From Ruegeria sp. HKCCD4315 (GTDB lineage Bacteria; Pseudomonadota; Alphaproteobacteria; Rhodobacterales; Rhodobacteraceae): a stretch of 64,000 nucleotides of DNA. The position numbers and the translations under genes were made by a program. Position 1 is the first letter of the stretch, and every line of letters starts with the position of its first letter. Positions 8,547 to 15,893 of this stretch are shown one piece after another. The notes under the pieces were generated by a model. That model saw only the letters and a program-made list of their open reading frames with translations. It was not told where the DNA came from and made no database searches. Where the stretch lies: contig NZ_WVRN01000001.1 of NCBI RefSeq assembly GCF_013112245.1, forward strand, positions 1,058,501 through 1,122,500. The letters are read 5' to 3'.

Positions 8547-10430
8547 CTAGTACATAACGTTGATCATCACCAATGAAACGACAAGGAACAGCGCGGTCAT
8601 GATGCCGCCTGAACGGACGAAATCCATGACCTTGTACCCTGCCGGACCCATGATCAGCGCATTGACCTGATGGGTCGGGATGATGAAGCTGTTCGAGGTG
8701 GAAATGGCAACGGTCAGCGCAAAGACTGCAGGGTTGCCTCCGGCAGCCACTGCAATGGACACAGCCAGCGGTACGAGCAGAACGGTGGCGCCAACATTCG
8801 ACATGACCAATGAAAACGCCGTTGCCAGAACAGCAATGCCCGCTTGAAGCGACCAAAGCGGCCAGCCGTCGAGAATGACCATGATCTGCTGTGCGATCCA
8901 TGCGGCTGTGCCGGTATTTTGCACCGCCTGTCCCAAAGGTATGAGGCAGGCAAGCAGGAAAACAGTGTTCCATCCAACGGCACGGTAAGCCTCATCCACG
9001 CTGAGAACGCGGCTCAGCATCATGCCAGCTGCCCCTGTGAGAAGACAAAGCGAAAGGCGTACGTCGGTAAACAGGATCAGGCATATTGAAATAGCGAAAA
9101 AAGCAAGCGCCCACCCGACTTTCTGAGGTCTCAATTCCTCCTGCGGGAAATCGCTTGTGACCACAACGAAATCCGGATCGCGGGTGATCCGCATCAGATT
9201 GTCCCACCGCGTGTGTGCGACCAGCATGTCACCAGCATGAAACTTTTCCAGCCCGATCTGAGTGGACTGATGATCATCGGTCTCTACGTGGCTGAGCGTT
9301 TCTTCCCCTCTGTGAATAGCCAGAAGCGACATACCGTATGTCTTGCGGAACAAAAGCTCGCGCGGGCATTTGCCGATCAATTTACTGTCGGGGGTAACGA
9401 CAACTTCGGCGACACCGGCGTTGGTGGGTGCGAACTCCTCAACAAAAACATCCAGATCGGGAAGAACTGTTAAGCCGAATTTCTTCGCAAAAACCTCTAC
9501 CTCGCCACGCCGTCCGACAATCGCCAGCCGACAAGGGGCTGCGATTTCAGCGGTCAGAACCTGAACCATTGACGTTTTGCCACGATAGAAAGTTGAAATG
9601 ATGTACAGGTGGTTCTCATGGTTGATATCGGCCAGGATCTGCCCGACCAGCGGGCTGTCTGCAGGCACAACAACTTCGAACACATCTGCCTTTAGCCCGT
9701 AGACCCGCTGCAAATACTCTTGTGTGCCCTGACCGGTGCCCGTATTGTCGGCCCCTTCCTGCACAGGAAGAACCCAGCGTCCCAGCAGCAGAAAGTACCC
9801 GATGCCTGTCAGGATCAGCACCGCCCCAATCGGTGTTACCGAGAACAGCCCGAACGGCTGCATTTTCTGATTGTCCGGCAAGCCGTCATTGGCCGTTTGG
9901 ATCAGGTCGTTGAGCAAGATCAGCGGTGAGGACCCCACCATCGTCATCGTCCCCCCCAGGATCGCGCAGAACCCCATCGGCATAAGCAGGCGCGACAGCG
10001 GTATGCCCGATCTCGTCGATATCCGGCTGACAACTGGCAGGAACAAGGCCGCAGCGCCAACGTTTTGCATGAAGGAAGAAATGACGCCAACAGTTCCCGA
10101 GATGATCGGCAGCACGCGGCTTTCCGATTTGCCGCCGTACTTCAGAATAACGGCCGCAACTTTGTTCATGATGCCGGTTTTGTCCAATCCAGCACCAACG
10201 ATCATGACCGCAATGATCGAAATGACCGCGTTTGACGCAAACCCATCAAACAGACGCGGCACATCCGCCAGATTTTCTAGGCCGGGTGCGTAGCTTAGCA
10301 AGCCGACAAGAACCAAAACCAGTATGGCGGAAAGGTCGATTCTGACGACCTCGGACACAAATAGGAAAACTGTGAAGGCGAGAAGGGCGCAAACGACCCC
10401 CATCTCGAAGGTAAAGGCTATGTGTTCCAC
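8547..10430 (-). CDS. SLC13/DASS-type permease with two TrkA-C domains
   Basis: An inner-membrane anion/sodium symporter-like protein of 627 residues. Membrane segments fill residues ~1-215 and ~430-627. Between them lie two soluble RCK-C/TrkA-C domains (about 225-300 and 320-410), an arrangement known from sulfate, dicarboxylate or citrate transporters. Both halves carry the repeated motifs of the family (SSFMQNVGAAALFLP in the first, SNVGATVLLVPLAVS in the second). The substrate is not determinable. It converges with the dehydrogenase gene and has no close partner. Confidence 0.87.
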   Translation of the reverse strand: MEHIAFTFEMGVVCALLAFTVFLFVSEVVRIDLSAILVLVLVGLLSYAPGLENLADVPRLFDGFASNAVISIIAVMIVGAGLDKTGIMNKVAAVILKYGGKSESRVLPIISGTVGVISSFMQNVGAAALFLPVVSRISTRSGIPLSRLLMPMGFCAILGGTMTMVGSSPLILLNDLIQTANDGLPDNQKMQPFGLFSVTPIGAVLILTGIGYFLLLGRWVLPVQEGADNTGTGQGTQEYLQRVYGLKADVFEVVVPADSPLVGQILADINHENHLYIISTFYRGKTSMVQVLTAEIAAPCRLAIVGRRGEVEVFAKKFGLTVLPDLDVFVEEFAPTNAGVAEVVVTPDSKLIGKCPRELLFRKTYGMSLLAIHRGEETLSHVETDDHQSTQIGLEKFHAGDMLVAHTRWDNLMRITRDPDFVVVTSDFPQEELRPQKVGWALAFFAISICLILFTDVRLSLCLLTGAAGMMLSRVLSVDEAYRAVGWNTVFLLACLIPLGQAVQNTGTAAWIAQQIMVILDGWPLWSLQAGIAVLATAFSLVMSNVGATVLLVPLAVSIAVAAGGNPAVFALTVAISTSNSFIIPTHQVNALIMGPAGYKVMDFVRSGGIMTALFLVVSLVMINVMY

Positions 10431-10737
10431 TAGACGTCCAGAACTTATTACTTATTCTGAAATAAACCTTTAGTTCATCCCGCATTCATTGTCATGAAAT
10501 TTCGATTACGACCCAAATTTTGACATAATGTTACTCACGCGACTATGTGCATTTAGGCCCCCGCCCATTGCATCTCACTTCAAATACTTGGGTCGTTGCC
10601 TCATCGCATGCCTCAGGGCATCAATTCTTGTTTGTTTGGGTTGCGGTTTTAATGAAACCCATATGCCAGGACAATCACGCAAAATGCTACGTTCACAAGC
10701 TTCGAAAACTCAATGCTAACGTGGAAACAAGATGTTG
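10431..10737. other. intergenic region left of the element
   Basis: Host DNA between the SLC13 permease start and the left attachment copy. It is more AT-rich than its neighbours and probably holds the permease promoter. I see no convincing gene or structured RNA. Confidence 0.5.
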
Positions 10738-10852
10738 TGGAGGCGAGTACCGGAATCGAACCGGTGTACACGGATTTGCAAAATGCCTGACCCAGATGTT
10801 CACTTATTAGGGCGTCAACGCGTTCTTGGATGATTGCGTCCAGATCGATCAT
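10649..10852 (-). CDS. 5' part of a split integrase gene (integrated state), 67 codons
   Basis: An ATG at 10852 has a good ribosome site (AAAGGAAA, about 5 bases away) and opens MIDLDAIIQERVDALISE. The frame then crosses attL (codons CKSVYTGSIPVLAS) and ends in host DNA at 10649. The frame phase across the 44-bp core equals that of the integrase frame at the other end: both enter the core on the third base of a codon. In the excised circle this start would therefore continue through the core into the integrase with no stop, giving a 333-residue protein. As integrated, it yields only a short fusion peptide. That this is the true integrase start is an inference. A separate small gene is the alternative. 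Confidence 0.6.
   Translation of the reverse strand: MIDLDAIIQERVDALISEHLGQAFCKSVYTGSIPVLASTTSCFHVSIEFSKLVNVAFCVIVLAYGFH
10738..10781. repeat. attL, 44-bp copy of the tRNA-Cys 3' half
   Basis: Identical over 44 bases to 25014-25057. It starts at the encoded CCA end and reaches into the anticodon loop, then diverges abruptly. The truncated copy lacks the tRNA 5' half, so this is the displaced end and the intact tRNA is at the right end. Confidence 0.95.
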
Positions 10853-10876
10853 TTTAGTTTCCTTTAAGTTAGCAAG

Positions 10877-10899
10877 TGTAAGTCATTGATCACATGTGA
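10877..10899. promoter_or_regulatory. operator-like palindrome in the left-end control region
   Basis: A perfect palindrome TCACATGTGA at 10890-10899 follows TGTAAGTCATTGAT at 10877-10890. The latter motif recurs exactly at 14298-14311 in the presumed origin region. Both lie just upstream of the minus-strand start at 10852 and between it and the first plus-strand gene, where a regulator binding site would be expected. Function is inferred from position only. Confidence 0.4.
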
Positions 10900-10952
10900 C
10901 TTTTAGCAATTTATCGCTTGCTGGGCCAGCGGATTGTGGCGATGCTGGCCCC

Positions 10953-11255
10953 ATGCCTAGACTGTATAAACATTGGACGAAGGCCAGAGTATTGGCCGAC
11001 GCGAAACGCTACCGGCACCCCAGCGAATGGAAGCAGGGAAGCCGGGGCGCATACCGTGCCGCTGAACGCGGTGGATACCTCAAACAAGCGACCAAACACA
11101 TGATCCGGAAGCACCGCTGGACGCCGGATCGCCTGCGGGAAAGCACCAAGGGTTATCTGGTTTACAGCCAGTGGCGTGCCGCTGAACCCCAAGCCTATGC
11201 CGGTGCGTTTCGTGCCGGGATGCTGGATGAAATGCGGGCGTTGTTTACGCTCTAA
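10953..11255 (+). CDS. small two-repeat protein of phage-nuclease accessory type
   Basis: A 100-residue basic protein. Residues ~4-50 read WTKARVLADAKRYRHPSEW then AYRAAERGGYL. Residues ~54-98 repeat the pattern in degenerate form (WTPDRLREST, YSQW, AYAGAFRAGMLDEM). This Trp-Thr / Tyr-x-x-x-x-x-Trp / AYxxAxxxGxL repeat is one I know from phage proteins, often fused to GIY-YIG or other nucleases, where it probably binds DNA. No nuclease domain is present here. The start MPRLYKHW is chosen because the repeat begins at once after it; a longer start at 10896 is open. It is the first plus-strand gene of the element. Confidence 0.6.
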   Translation: MPRLYKHWTKARVLADAKRYRHPSEWKQGSRGAYRAAERGGYLKQATKHMIRKHRWTPDRLRESTKGYLVYSQWRAAEPQAYAGAFRAGMLDEMRALFTL

Positions 11256-11328
11256 AAAAGCCAAAGGGCCGATGGTGGCGGGTGTGGCTGACCCGAACTG
11301 ACGCGATCCATCGGTGACGAAAGAAAAA

Positions 11329-11352
11329 CCCCCGACCTGAGTGGGCCGGGGG
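11329..11352 (+). terminator. GC hairpin ahead of the primase gene
   Basis: Arms CCCCCG (11329-11334) and CGGGGG (11347-11352) form a stem of at least 6 bp about 40 bases before the primase start, with no T-run after it. It could weaken read-through from the first gene or act in the leader of the primase mRNA. Confidence 0.4.
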
Positions 11353-11393
11353 CAAACAAAACAACAACCCTCAATGCCAAAGGATCGTCAGAT

Positions 11394-13754
11394 ATGAATG
11401 ACAATACACCCACCCCGCAGCAACAGCAAACTTTTGGATGGCATATGTGGGCGTTGCGCCTTGGGTTTATGGGTACCATCCCGGTCATTCCGCCCGGTGC
11501 TGAACTACATGAAGACAGTAAGGTTGATCCGGATACCTGCGGCAAGGTGCCGGGGGATTTCTATGCCGGAAAGTGGAACGGCTTGGGACGCTGGCCATCG
11601 TTTGTCATGTCGGAATTCATGGCGACCCGGTTTGACCAACTGCACGCCAATGTCGGATTGATACAGGGCCGCGACTGGGTGTCATTTGATGCGGACCTGA
11701 CCGATCCGGTTCTGGCCAACGCGATCCACCAGCACATCTGGAACCGGGGCGGGGCACAGTGGCCCGTGCGCGTCGGACAGGAACCGAAGAAGCTGTGGCT
11801 GTTTCGCGTCGATGGTGATCCGATCAAGTCGATGCAGGTGAACTTCCGGATCGATGACAATCCGGACAACATCCAAGGCTTAGAGATACGCGGCACCAAA
11901 ACCCAAGTGGTCATTGCCGGAACGCATCCGACCGGCGTGCCGTATCAGTGGTTCAATTGGGACATGATGTCGTTGCACGCGTTCCCGTCCATTAATGCTG
12001 AACTGCTGCACGAACTGGTCGAAGAATGCTGCGTCATCATCGAACAGCACGGCTGGAAACGCGGACGCAAAACCAGACACAACAATGCCGACGGCACCGG
12101 GTCCGATCTTGGGGCGGAACCGTTCGATCCCGCACTGGTGCCGGAAGTGATGGCGTATCTGAAGAACGATGAACTGTCATATGACGATTGGCGACGGGTC
12201 GCGTTTGCGTTGAAGGCGTCATTGGGTGGGAACGGCTTGCCCTACTTCCAGCAATGGTCCGCACTGGCCACTAAGAATGACCCGCTGGCAACGGACCGGC
12301 TATGGATGGAAATCGAACCGGACAACAGCGTCGGATTCGGCACGCTGGTCACCTTGGCCCGCGAATGTACCGGGGGCGTATTGCCCGGTAATCTGGACGA
12401 ACGCGTCAGATTAGCAGCCAAGCTGAAAGGCGCTGTGCAGGCCGGTATGCCCATGGATGGGCAGATACTGCTGCCACCGGGCGTTGACGGCCCTGTGACG
12501 GCCCCTGACGCGCCTGCGATGCCGCCCATGGTCCCGGTCAATCGGGAGTTTATGCCGCACGCGGTCAATGGCAATCAGGAAGTCATCATCAACAGCATGG
12601 CCAATGTCGTCGCGTATATGCACAACACGCCTGAATGGCACGATTGCTTTGCATGGGATTCCTTTGCCCGTCGGATCATCGTGACCGTTCCATTCCCCGG
12701 CATGATCGATCCGGAACCGGGCCGCGCGCTGACCAAGAACGATCAGCAACGCATCCGTGCCGCACTGCTTCGCCATCCCATGTTCCCGCGCATCCAGCAA
12801 TCGGATGTGGACACCGCCATCACGCTGCGTGCTGAAGACAACCGTTTCGAGCCGGTGCAACAATATCTGACCGGGCTGGTCTGGGACGGCGTACGGCGTC
12901 TGGATGGGTGGTTGGTCACCTACGGGGGCGTTGACCCCTCTGGCGGGGCGTACGTCGCGCAGGTGGGCCGCAAATGGTTGATCGGGGCTGTGGCCCGCGC
13001 CATGGACCCCGGATGCCAGATGGACAATGGTTTGATCCTTGAAGGCGAACAGGGTGTCGGCAAGTCGTCACTGCTTCGCGCGCTGGTCCCGGTCGATGAA
13101 TGGTTCACCGACAGTCTGCCCGGTTTGGACAATGAACGGATCGCGGTGAACATGGCCGGTAAGTGGATTGTCGAAATGGCTGAATTGACGTCGATCTTGA
13201 AATCAGAACTGGAAGACGCACGCCACTTCATGACGCGCCGATATGATGAACAGCGGACCATGCACACCGAACTTCAGGCCCGGTATCCACGCCGCTGCGT
13301 TCTGGCCGGATCGACCAACCGGGATGATTACCTGAAGGACGCAGCCGGTGAACGTCGGTTCTGGATCGTGGAATGCACGCTGCCGTTGGATGTGGCTGGT
13401 TTGATCCGCGACCGCGATCAGATTTGGGCCGAAGCGTATCAGGCATATTCGAGTGGTGAAAAGTGGCATCTGGATCGCGACATCGCAGCGCAAGCCAAGA
13501 TCATCCAGCAGGAACGCGTCGAAGAAGATGAATGGCACGTTCGGATTGCGAATTATCTGGAAGGTCGGGATGTGGTGACGATCCCAGAAATAAAATCTGT
13601 GATTGGTGATGATGCACTTATCCCACGCCAACGACCATCAGCGAAAAAGCGGATTGAATCTGTGCTGAAACGGTTGGGTTGGAAGCACACCAAGGGTGAC
13701 ATGAAAGTGACTGACCCCAATCGTGGCAACAAACAATTCCGCAAGAAAGTGTAG
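11394..13754 (+). CDS. primase-polymerase fused to a VapE-like helicase
   Basis: The replication protein of the element, 786 residues. The first ~240 residues look like a bifunctional primase/polymerase (NVGLIQGRDWVSFDADLTD gives the acidic DxD; VVIAGTHPTGVPYQW follows). Residues ~250-340 resemble a PriCT-type linker (SYDDWRRVAFALK). The C-terminal part is a VapE/SF3-like ATPase: Walker A GEQGVGKSS near residue 550, acidic WIVEMAEL near 590, and the sensor-like AGSTNRDDYL with GERRFWIVE. PriRep proteins of phage satellites have this layout. A ribosome site AAAGGA lies about 10 bases upstream. Its last codons contain the first copy of the iteron that continues downstream, which links the protein to its origin. 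Confidence 0.88.
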   Translation: MNDNTPTPQQQQTFGWHMWALRLGFMGTIPVIPPGAELHEDSKVDPDTCGKVPGDFYAGKWNGLGRWPSFVMSEFMATRFDQLHANVGLIQGRDWVSFDADLTDPVLANAIHQHIWNRGGAQWPVRVGQEPKKLWLFRVDGDPIKSMQVNFRIDDNPDNIQGLEIRGTKTQVVIAGTHPTGVPYQWFNWDMMSLHAFPSINAELLHELVEECCVIIEQHGWKRGRKTRHNNADGTGSDLGAEPFDPALVPEVMAYLKNDELSYDDWRRVAFALKASLGGNGLPYFQQWSALATKNDPLATDRLWMEIEPDNSVGFGTLVTLARECTGGVLPGNLDERVRLAAKLKGAVQAGMPMDGQILLPPGVDGPVTAPDAPAMPPMVPVNREFMPHAVNGNQEVIINSMANVVAYMHNTPEWHDCFAWDSFARRIIVTVPFPGMIDPEPGRALTKNDQQRIRAALLRHPMFPRIQQSDVDTAITLRAEDNRFEPVQQYLTGLVWDGVRRLDGWLVTYGGVDPSGGAYVAQVGRKWLIGAVARAMDPGCQMDNGLILEGEQGVGKSSLLRALVPVDEWFTDSLPGLDNERIAVNMAGKWIVEMAELTSILKSELEDARHFMTRRYDEQRTMHTELQARYPRRCVLAGSTNRDDYLKDAAGERRFWIVECTLPLDVAGLIRDRDQIWAEAYQAYSSGEKWHLDRDIAAQAKIIQQERVEEDEWHVRIANYLEGRDVVTIPEIKSVIGDDALIPRQRPSAKKRIESVLKRLGWKHTKGDMKVTDPNRGNKQFRKKV

Positions 13755-14032
13755 CAAATCCGCAAGAAAGTGTAATTTCGATAATTTTCGCGTACAAGAA
13801 AGTGTAATGACACTAATTTGCGACGATTACACTTTCTACACACTTTCTTGACACAAATTCACAAGCCTTTTCTTATACTTATTCTTTTTTACAAGAAAAT
13901 AAATAATAAAAGAGTAAGGTTGCCAGAATAAATAATAAGTAAATTATAAAATTATAAACGGTAGATACAGCGATAATTAGGGTTTGAAATAGTATATATA
14001 GGCTGGAAGACTTTTTCGGGTTCACTTTCTTG
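13743..14032. repeat. iterons, probable replication origin
   Basis: The 11-mer AAGAAAGTGTA occurs exactly at 13743-13753, 13764-13774 and 13796-13806 on the plus strand. Inverted, near-exact copies lie at 13828-13838 and 13839-13849, and a further one at 14023-14032. The spacing is close to two or three helical turns for the first copies. The stretch after 13850 becomes very AT-rich, like a DNA unwinding element. Position next to the primase-helicase gene suggests that protein or a host initiator binds here. Confidence 0.7.
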
Positions 14033-14148
14033 CAAAGTTGTACGACCGGGCGGTATCTGGGTGTACGGCACCAGATAAGCAGCCGCCAAAAATCCCTAGT
14101 CTTTCCATCGATGGATCGCCCGTGGATCACCAGCAGATGATTATCGTA

Positions 14149-14317
14149 TCGGTGACGGATCGATGATTGGATCAGTGATTGGATCGTTATCATCATGCAG
14201 CTACCCATCATCACCCAACCCAGCAACCAACAGCGCAACCCATTGATTTTATTTGGTTAATCATTGATCGCTGACGGAACGATGATTGGATCGATCATGT
14301 AAGTCATTGATTTTATT
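14149..14317. repeat. second repeat family in the origin region
   Basis: A 25-bp direct repeat (23 of 25 identical) sits at 14149-14173 and 14268-14292, ending in GATGATTGGATC; a shorter GTGATTGGATC lies at 14175-14185. CATTGATTTTATT occurs at 14241-14253 and 14305-14317. The whole gene-free stretch 13755-14636 is AT-rich and holds only these repeats and the iterons. It probably serves replication initiation and/or regulation. Confidence 0.6.
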
Positions 14318-14636
14318 GGGAAGGTGTCTGATTTGGGGCGGGGGTGGTCGCAAACATCGTTAAGGGAACGCTTACCGCGACGGGTCGCTAATTTTTACAA
14401 CAAAGACACAAAATGACCTTTTGGTTTAGTTTGTTAATCCGGCCCGATTATCAAAAATTACAGACCAATATCACTATCAAACTAGACCGAATAATGATCG
14501 GTTATTTACAAATTTTGCGAAAGTATTACCATTTGGGTCGATTCACGCGCCAGCCGGTGCGTGTCCTTGTTCAATGGATCGACCATGCCACGCAGACGCC
14601 CGCCACGTGATGTTCGAATGAAAGGGATCGCCAATC

Positions 14637-14894
14637 ATGCCAGCCAGTGTGCCCGTCGGAATGAGCCAAGCAAACTTCAACGCAGCCAAGGGCACGTATC
14701 GCGAAATGATGATGACGACCGCCCGGTGCGAAACCTGCGGCGTGATCGGAAACCTTAGCGTTTCGTATCTGGGTGATCTGGATGATGCTGATGGGTTCGA
14801 CCCCGACCATCTGATTTGCCGATGTCGCACGTGCATTTTCAAACGGCGCACCGAACCGATCAAAGTGGTGATGGCCCATGCCGACGTTGCTTGA
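14637..14894 (+). CDS. small zinc-ribbon-like protein
   Basis: An 85-residue protein with CETCG near residue 31 and CRCRTC near residue 62, a four-cysteine set typical of a zinc ribbon, with an acidic spacer between (GDLDDADGFDPDH). Probably binds nucleic acid or a partner protein; no family recognised. The start MPASVPVG has a weak AAAGGGA upstream; MSQANF at 14661 is an alternative. Its end overlaps the next gene by 17 bases. Confidence 0.6.
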   Translation: MPASVPVGMSQANFNAAKGTYREMMMTTARCETCGVIGNLSVSYLGDLDDADGFDPDHLICRCRTCIFKRRTEPIKVVMAHADVA

Positions 14895-15174
14895 CCTGAT
14901 GCTGGCCGACGCGGCCCGATGCAACGCAGACATGCGGGCCATCCAGCACGACAATCGCGGCGTTGCGGGCATGACCGTCAGTCAGGTGACCAAGGGTGTC
15001 AGCGTCGAAAACGGTGGACGGATCACCCGACGTGCCAGCCGCCTGTGCGACGGCTGCGGGGTAATCCTGCGGCAAGACCATCGATGGAACTGGGGCGGCA
15101 ACACCTGTTGCAGTCAGCGGTGTCTGGACGACGTGCGCCGCTGGCACGCATGGACCAAGCGCGGCGCGGCGTGA
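14878..15174 (+). CDS. small zinc-finger-like protein
   Basis: A 98-residue protein ending in a treble-clef-like motif: CDGCG, then WNWGGNTCCSQRCLDD, then a basic tail. The pattern CxxC-x17-CxxxC would hold one zinc ion. It overlaps the preceding zinc-ribbon gene and forms a two-gene unit with it, just before the palindrome array. The family is not recognised; a regulator or nucleic-acid binder is a guess from the fold pattern. Confidence 0.6.
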   Translation: MPTLLDLMLADAARCNADMRAIQHDNRGVAGMTVSQVTKGVSVENGGRITRRASRLCDGCGVILRQDHRWNWGGNTCCSQRCLDDVRRWHAWTKRGAA

Positions 15175-15188
15175 CCACCGACCCGGCC

Positions 15189-15257
15189 AACCCTTCGGAA
15201 AAAGAAGGGTTCGACCGTCGAGAAAAATCGAAGGTGACCTTTGGCTTTTTTAAAGCC
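15189..15257 (+). terminator. tandem hairpins after the zinc-protein genes
   Basis: A stem AACCCTTC / GAAGGGTT (15189-15211) with an A-rich loop is followed by GGCTTT / AAAGCC around TTT (15243-15257). They lie 15 to 80 bases after the stop of the second zinc-protein gene and probably end that transcript. Confidence 0.5.
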
Positions 15258-15267
15258 TAATTCGACC

Positions 15268-15309
15268 CGCTCTGGGGGTCACTTTCACACCAAGTATGAA
15301 AGTTGGGCC
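15268..15309. repeat. 42-bp direct repeat, left copy
   Basis: Identical over 42 bases to 15659-15700. It contains an internal hairpin with arms ACTTTCA and TGAAAGT. The two copies bracket the palindrome array exactly. Confidence 0.9.
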
Positions 15310-15328
15310 ACACTTTCCGCAATCAGGC

Positions 15329-15623
15329 ACCCCGGTTCGCGCGAACCGGGGTCGGCATTTCAGCGGACCGTGCAGGTAATTTTCGCAAAATCGGTCTACC
15401 CTTCCCGCGCGGGAAGGGTAAGGCATTTCCAGCAAAATTACATCCACACTTTCCGGTATCGGGCACCCCTTCCCGCGCGGGAAGGGGTCGGCATTTCAGC
15501 GGACCGTGCAGGTAATTTGGCCACTTTGGCCCACCCATCCCCAATTGGGGATAGCACCCACATTTGGGCCAAATTACATCCACACTTTTCGGTATCGGCC
15601 CACCCGTGCCGCGCGGCACGGGT
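15329..15623. repeat. array of five perfect palindromes spaced 68 bp apart
   Basis: Palindromes at 15329-15352, 15397-15420, 15465-15488, 15537-15552 and 15602-15623 have centres at 15340.5, 15408.5, 15476.5, 15544.5 and 15612.5, an exact 68-bp step. Left arms are ACCCCGGTTCGC, TACCCTTCCCGC, ACCCCTTCCCGC, ATCCCCAA and ACCCGTGCCGC; each right arm is the exact inverse, so changes are compensated. Units alternate. Type A (1, 3, 5) is followed by CGGCATTTCAGCGGACCG (last copy with two changes). Type B (2, 4) has an outer stem starting GTAATTT and ending AAATTAC. The step is not a multiple of 3, so the region does not code. A structured RNA or hairpin-forming DNA is likely; the function is unknown. 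Confidence 0.85.
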
Positions 15624-15658
15624 ACGGCATATCAGCGGACCGTGCAGGTAATTCGGGC

Positions 15659-15700
15659 CGCTCTGGGGGTCACTTTCACACCAAGTATGAAAGTTGGGCC
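15659..15700. repeat. 42-bp direct repeat, right copy
   Basis: The exact partner of 15268-15309, lying after the last palindrome. It is preceded by the same GTAATT that follows every type A palindrome. Confidence 0.9.
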
Positions 15701-15893
15701 GGATCGGGCCGGTTTTGTAACATGTGGGGTCTTCTCTTTTTACGAGAGGATCGACCCGCACAGCGGGCCACTTGCTCTTTTAGGGAACAAGTTTGGCTAC
15801 CACATCTGGTATGAAAAGGTAATACTTTTTCCATAAATAACAAATACTTGACTCGCACCCCACATATCGTGGCATGGTTGGATCAACCTACAA
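15701..15893 (+). promoter_or_regulatory. leader of the capsid operon with small hairpins
   Basis: A gene-free stretch before the capsid operon. It holds weak hairpins (CTCT / AGAG near 15733-15748; ACTTG / CAAGT at 15770-15792; ACCA / TGGT near 15800) and a TTGACT at 15848-15853 that could be a -35 box. No convincing -10 box was found. It probably carries the promoter and leader for the genes from 15894 on. Confidence 0.4.

Noticed and set aside
10528..10737. Small open frames left of attL
   Set aside because: Overlapping frames on the plus strand without ribosome sites or recognisable products, partly reading into the att copy.
14561..14758. Arginine-rich open frame overlapping the first zinc-protein gene
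   Set aside because: It has no ribosome site, and codon composition fits a shadow of the zinc-ribbon frame.
15329..15623. CRISPR array
   Set aside because: The conserved parts are long flanks of two alternating types and the variable parts are palindromes; there are no spacers and no cas genes.
15241..15836. Several long open frames on both strands through the palindrome array
   Set aside because: The repeat step of 68 bases is not a multiple of 3, so repeated units would be read in different frames. The frames are open only because of the GC-rich palindromes, and they lack ribosome sites.
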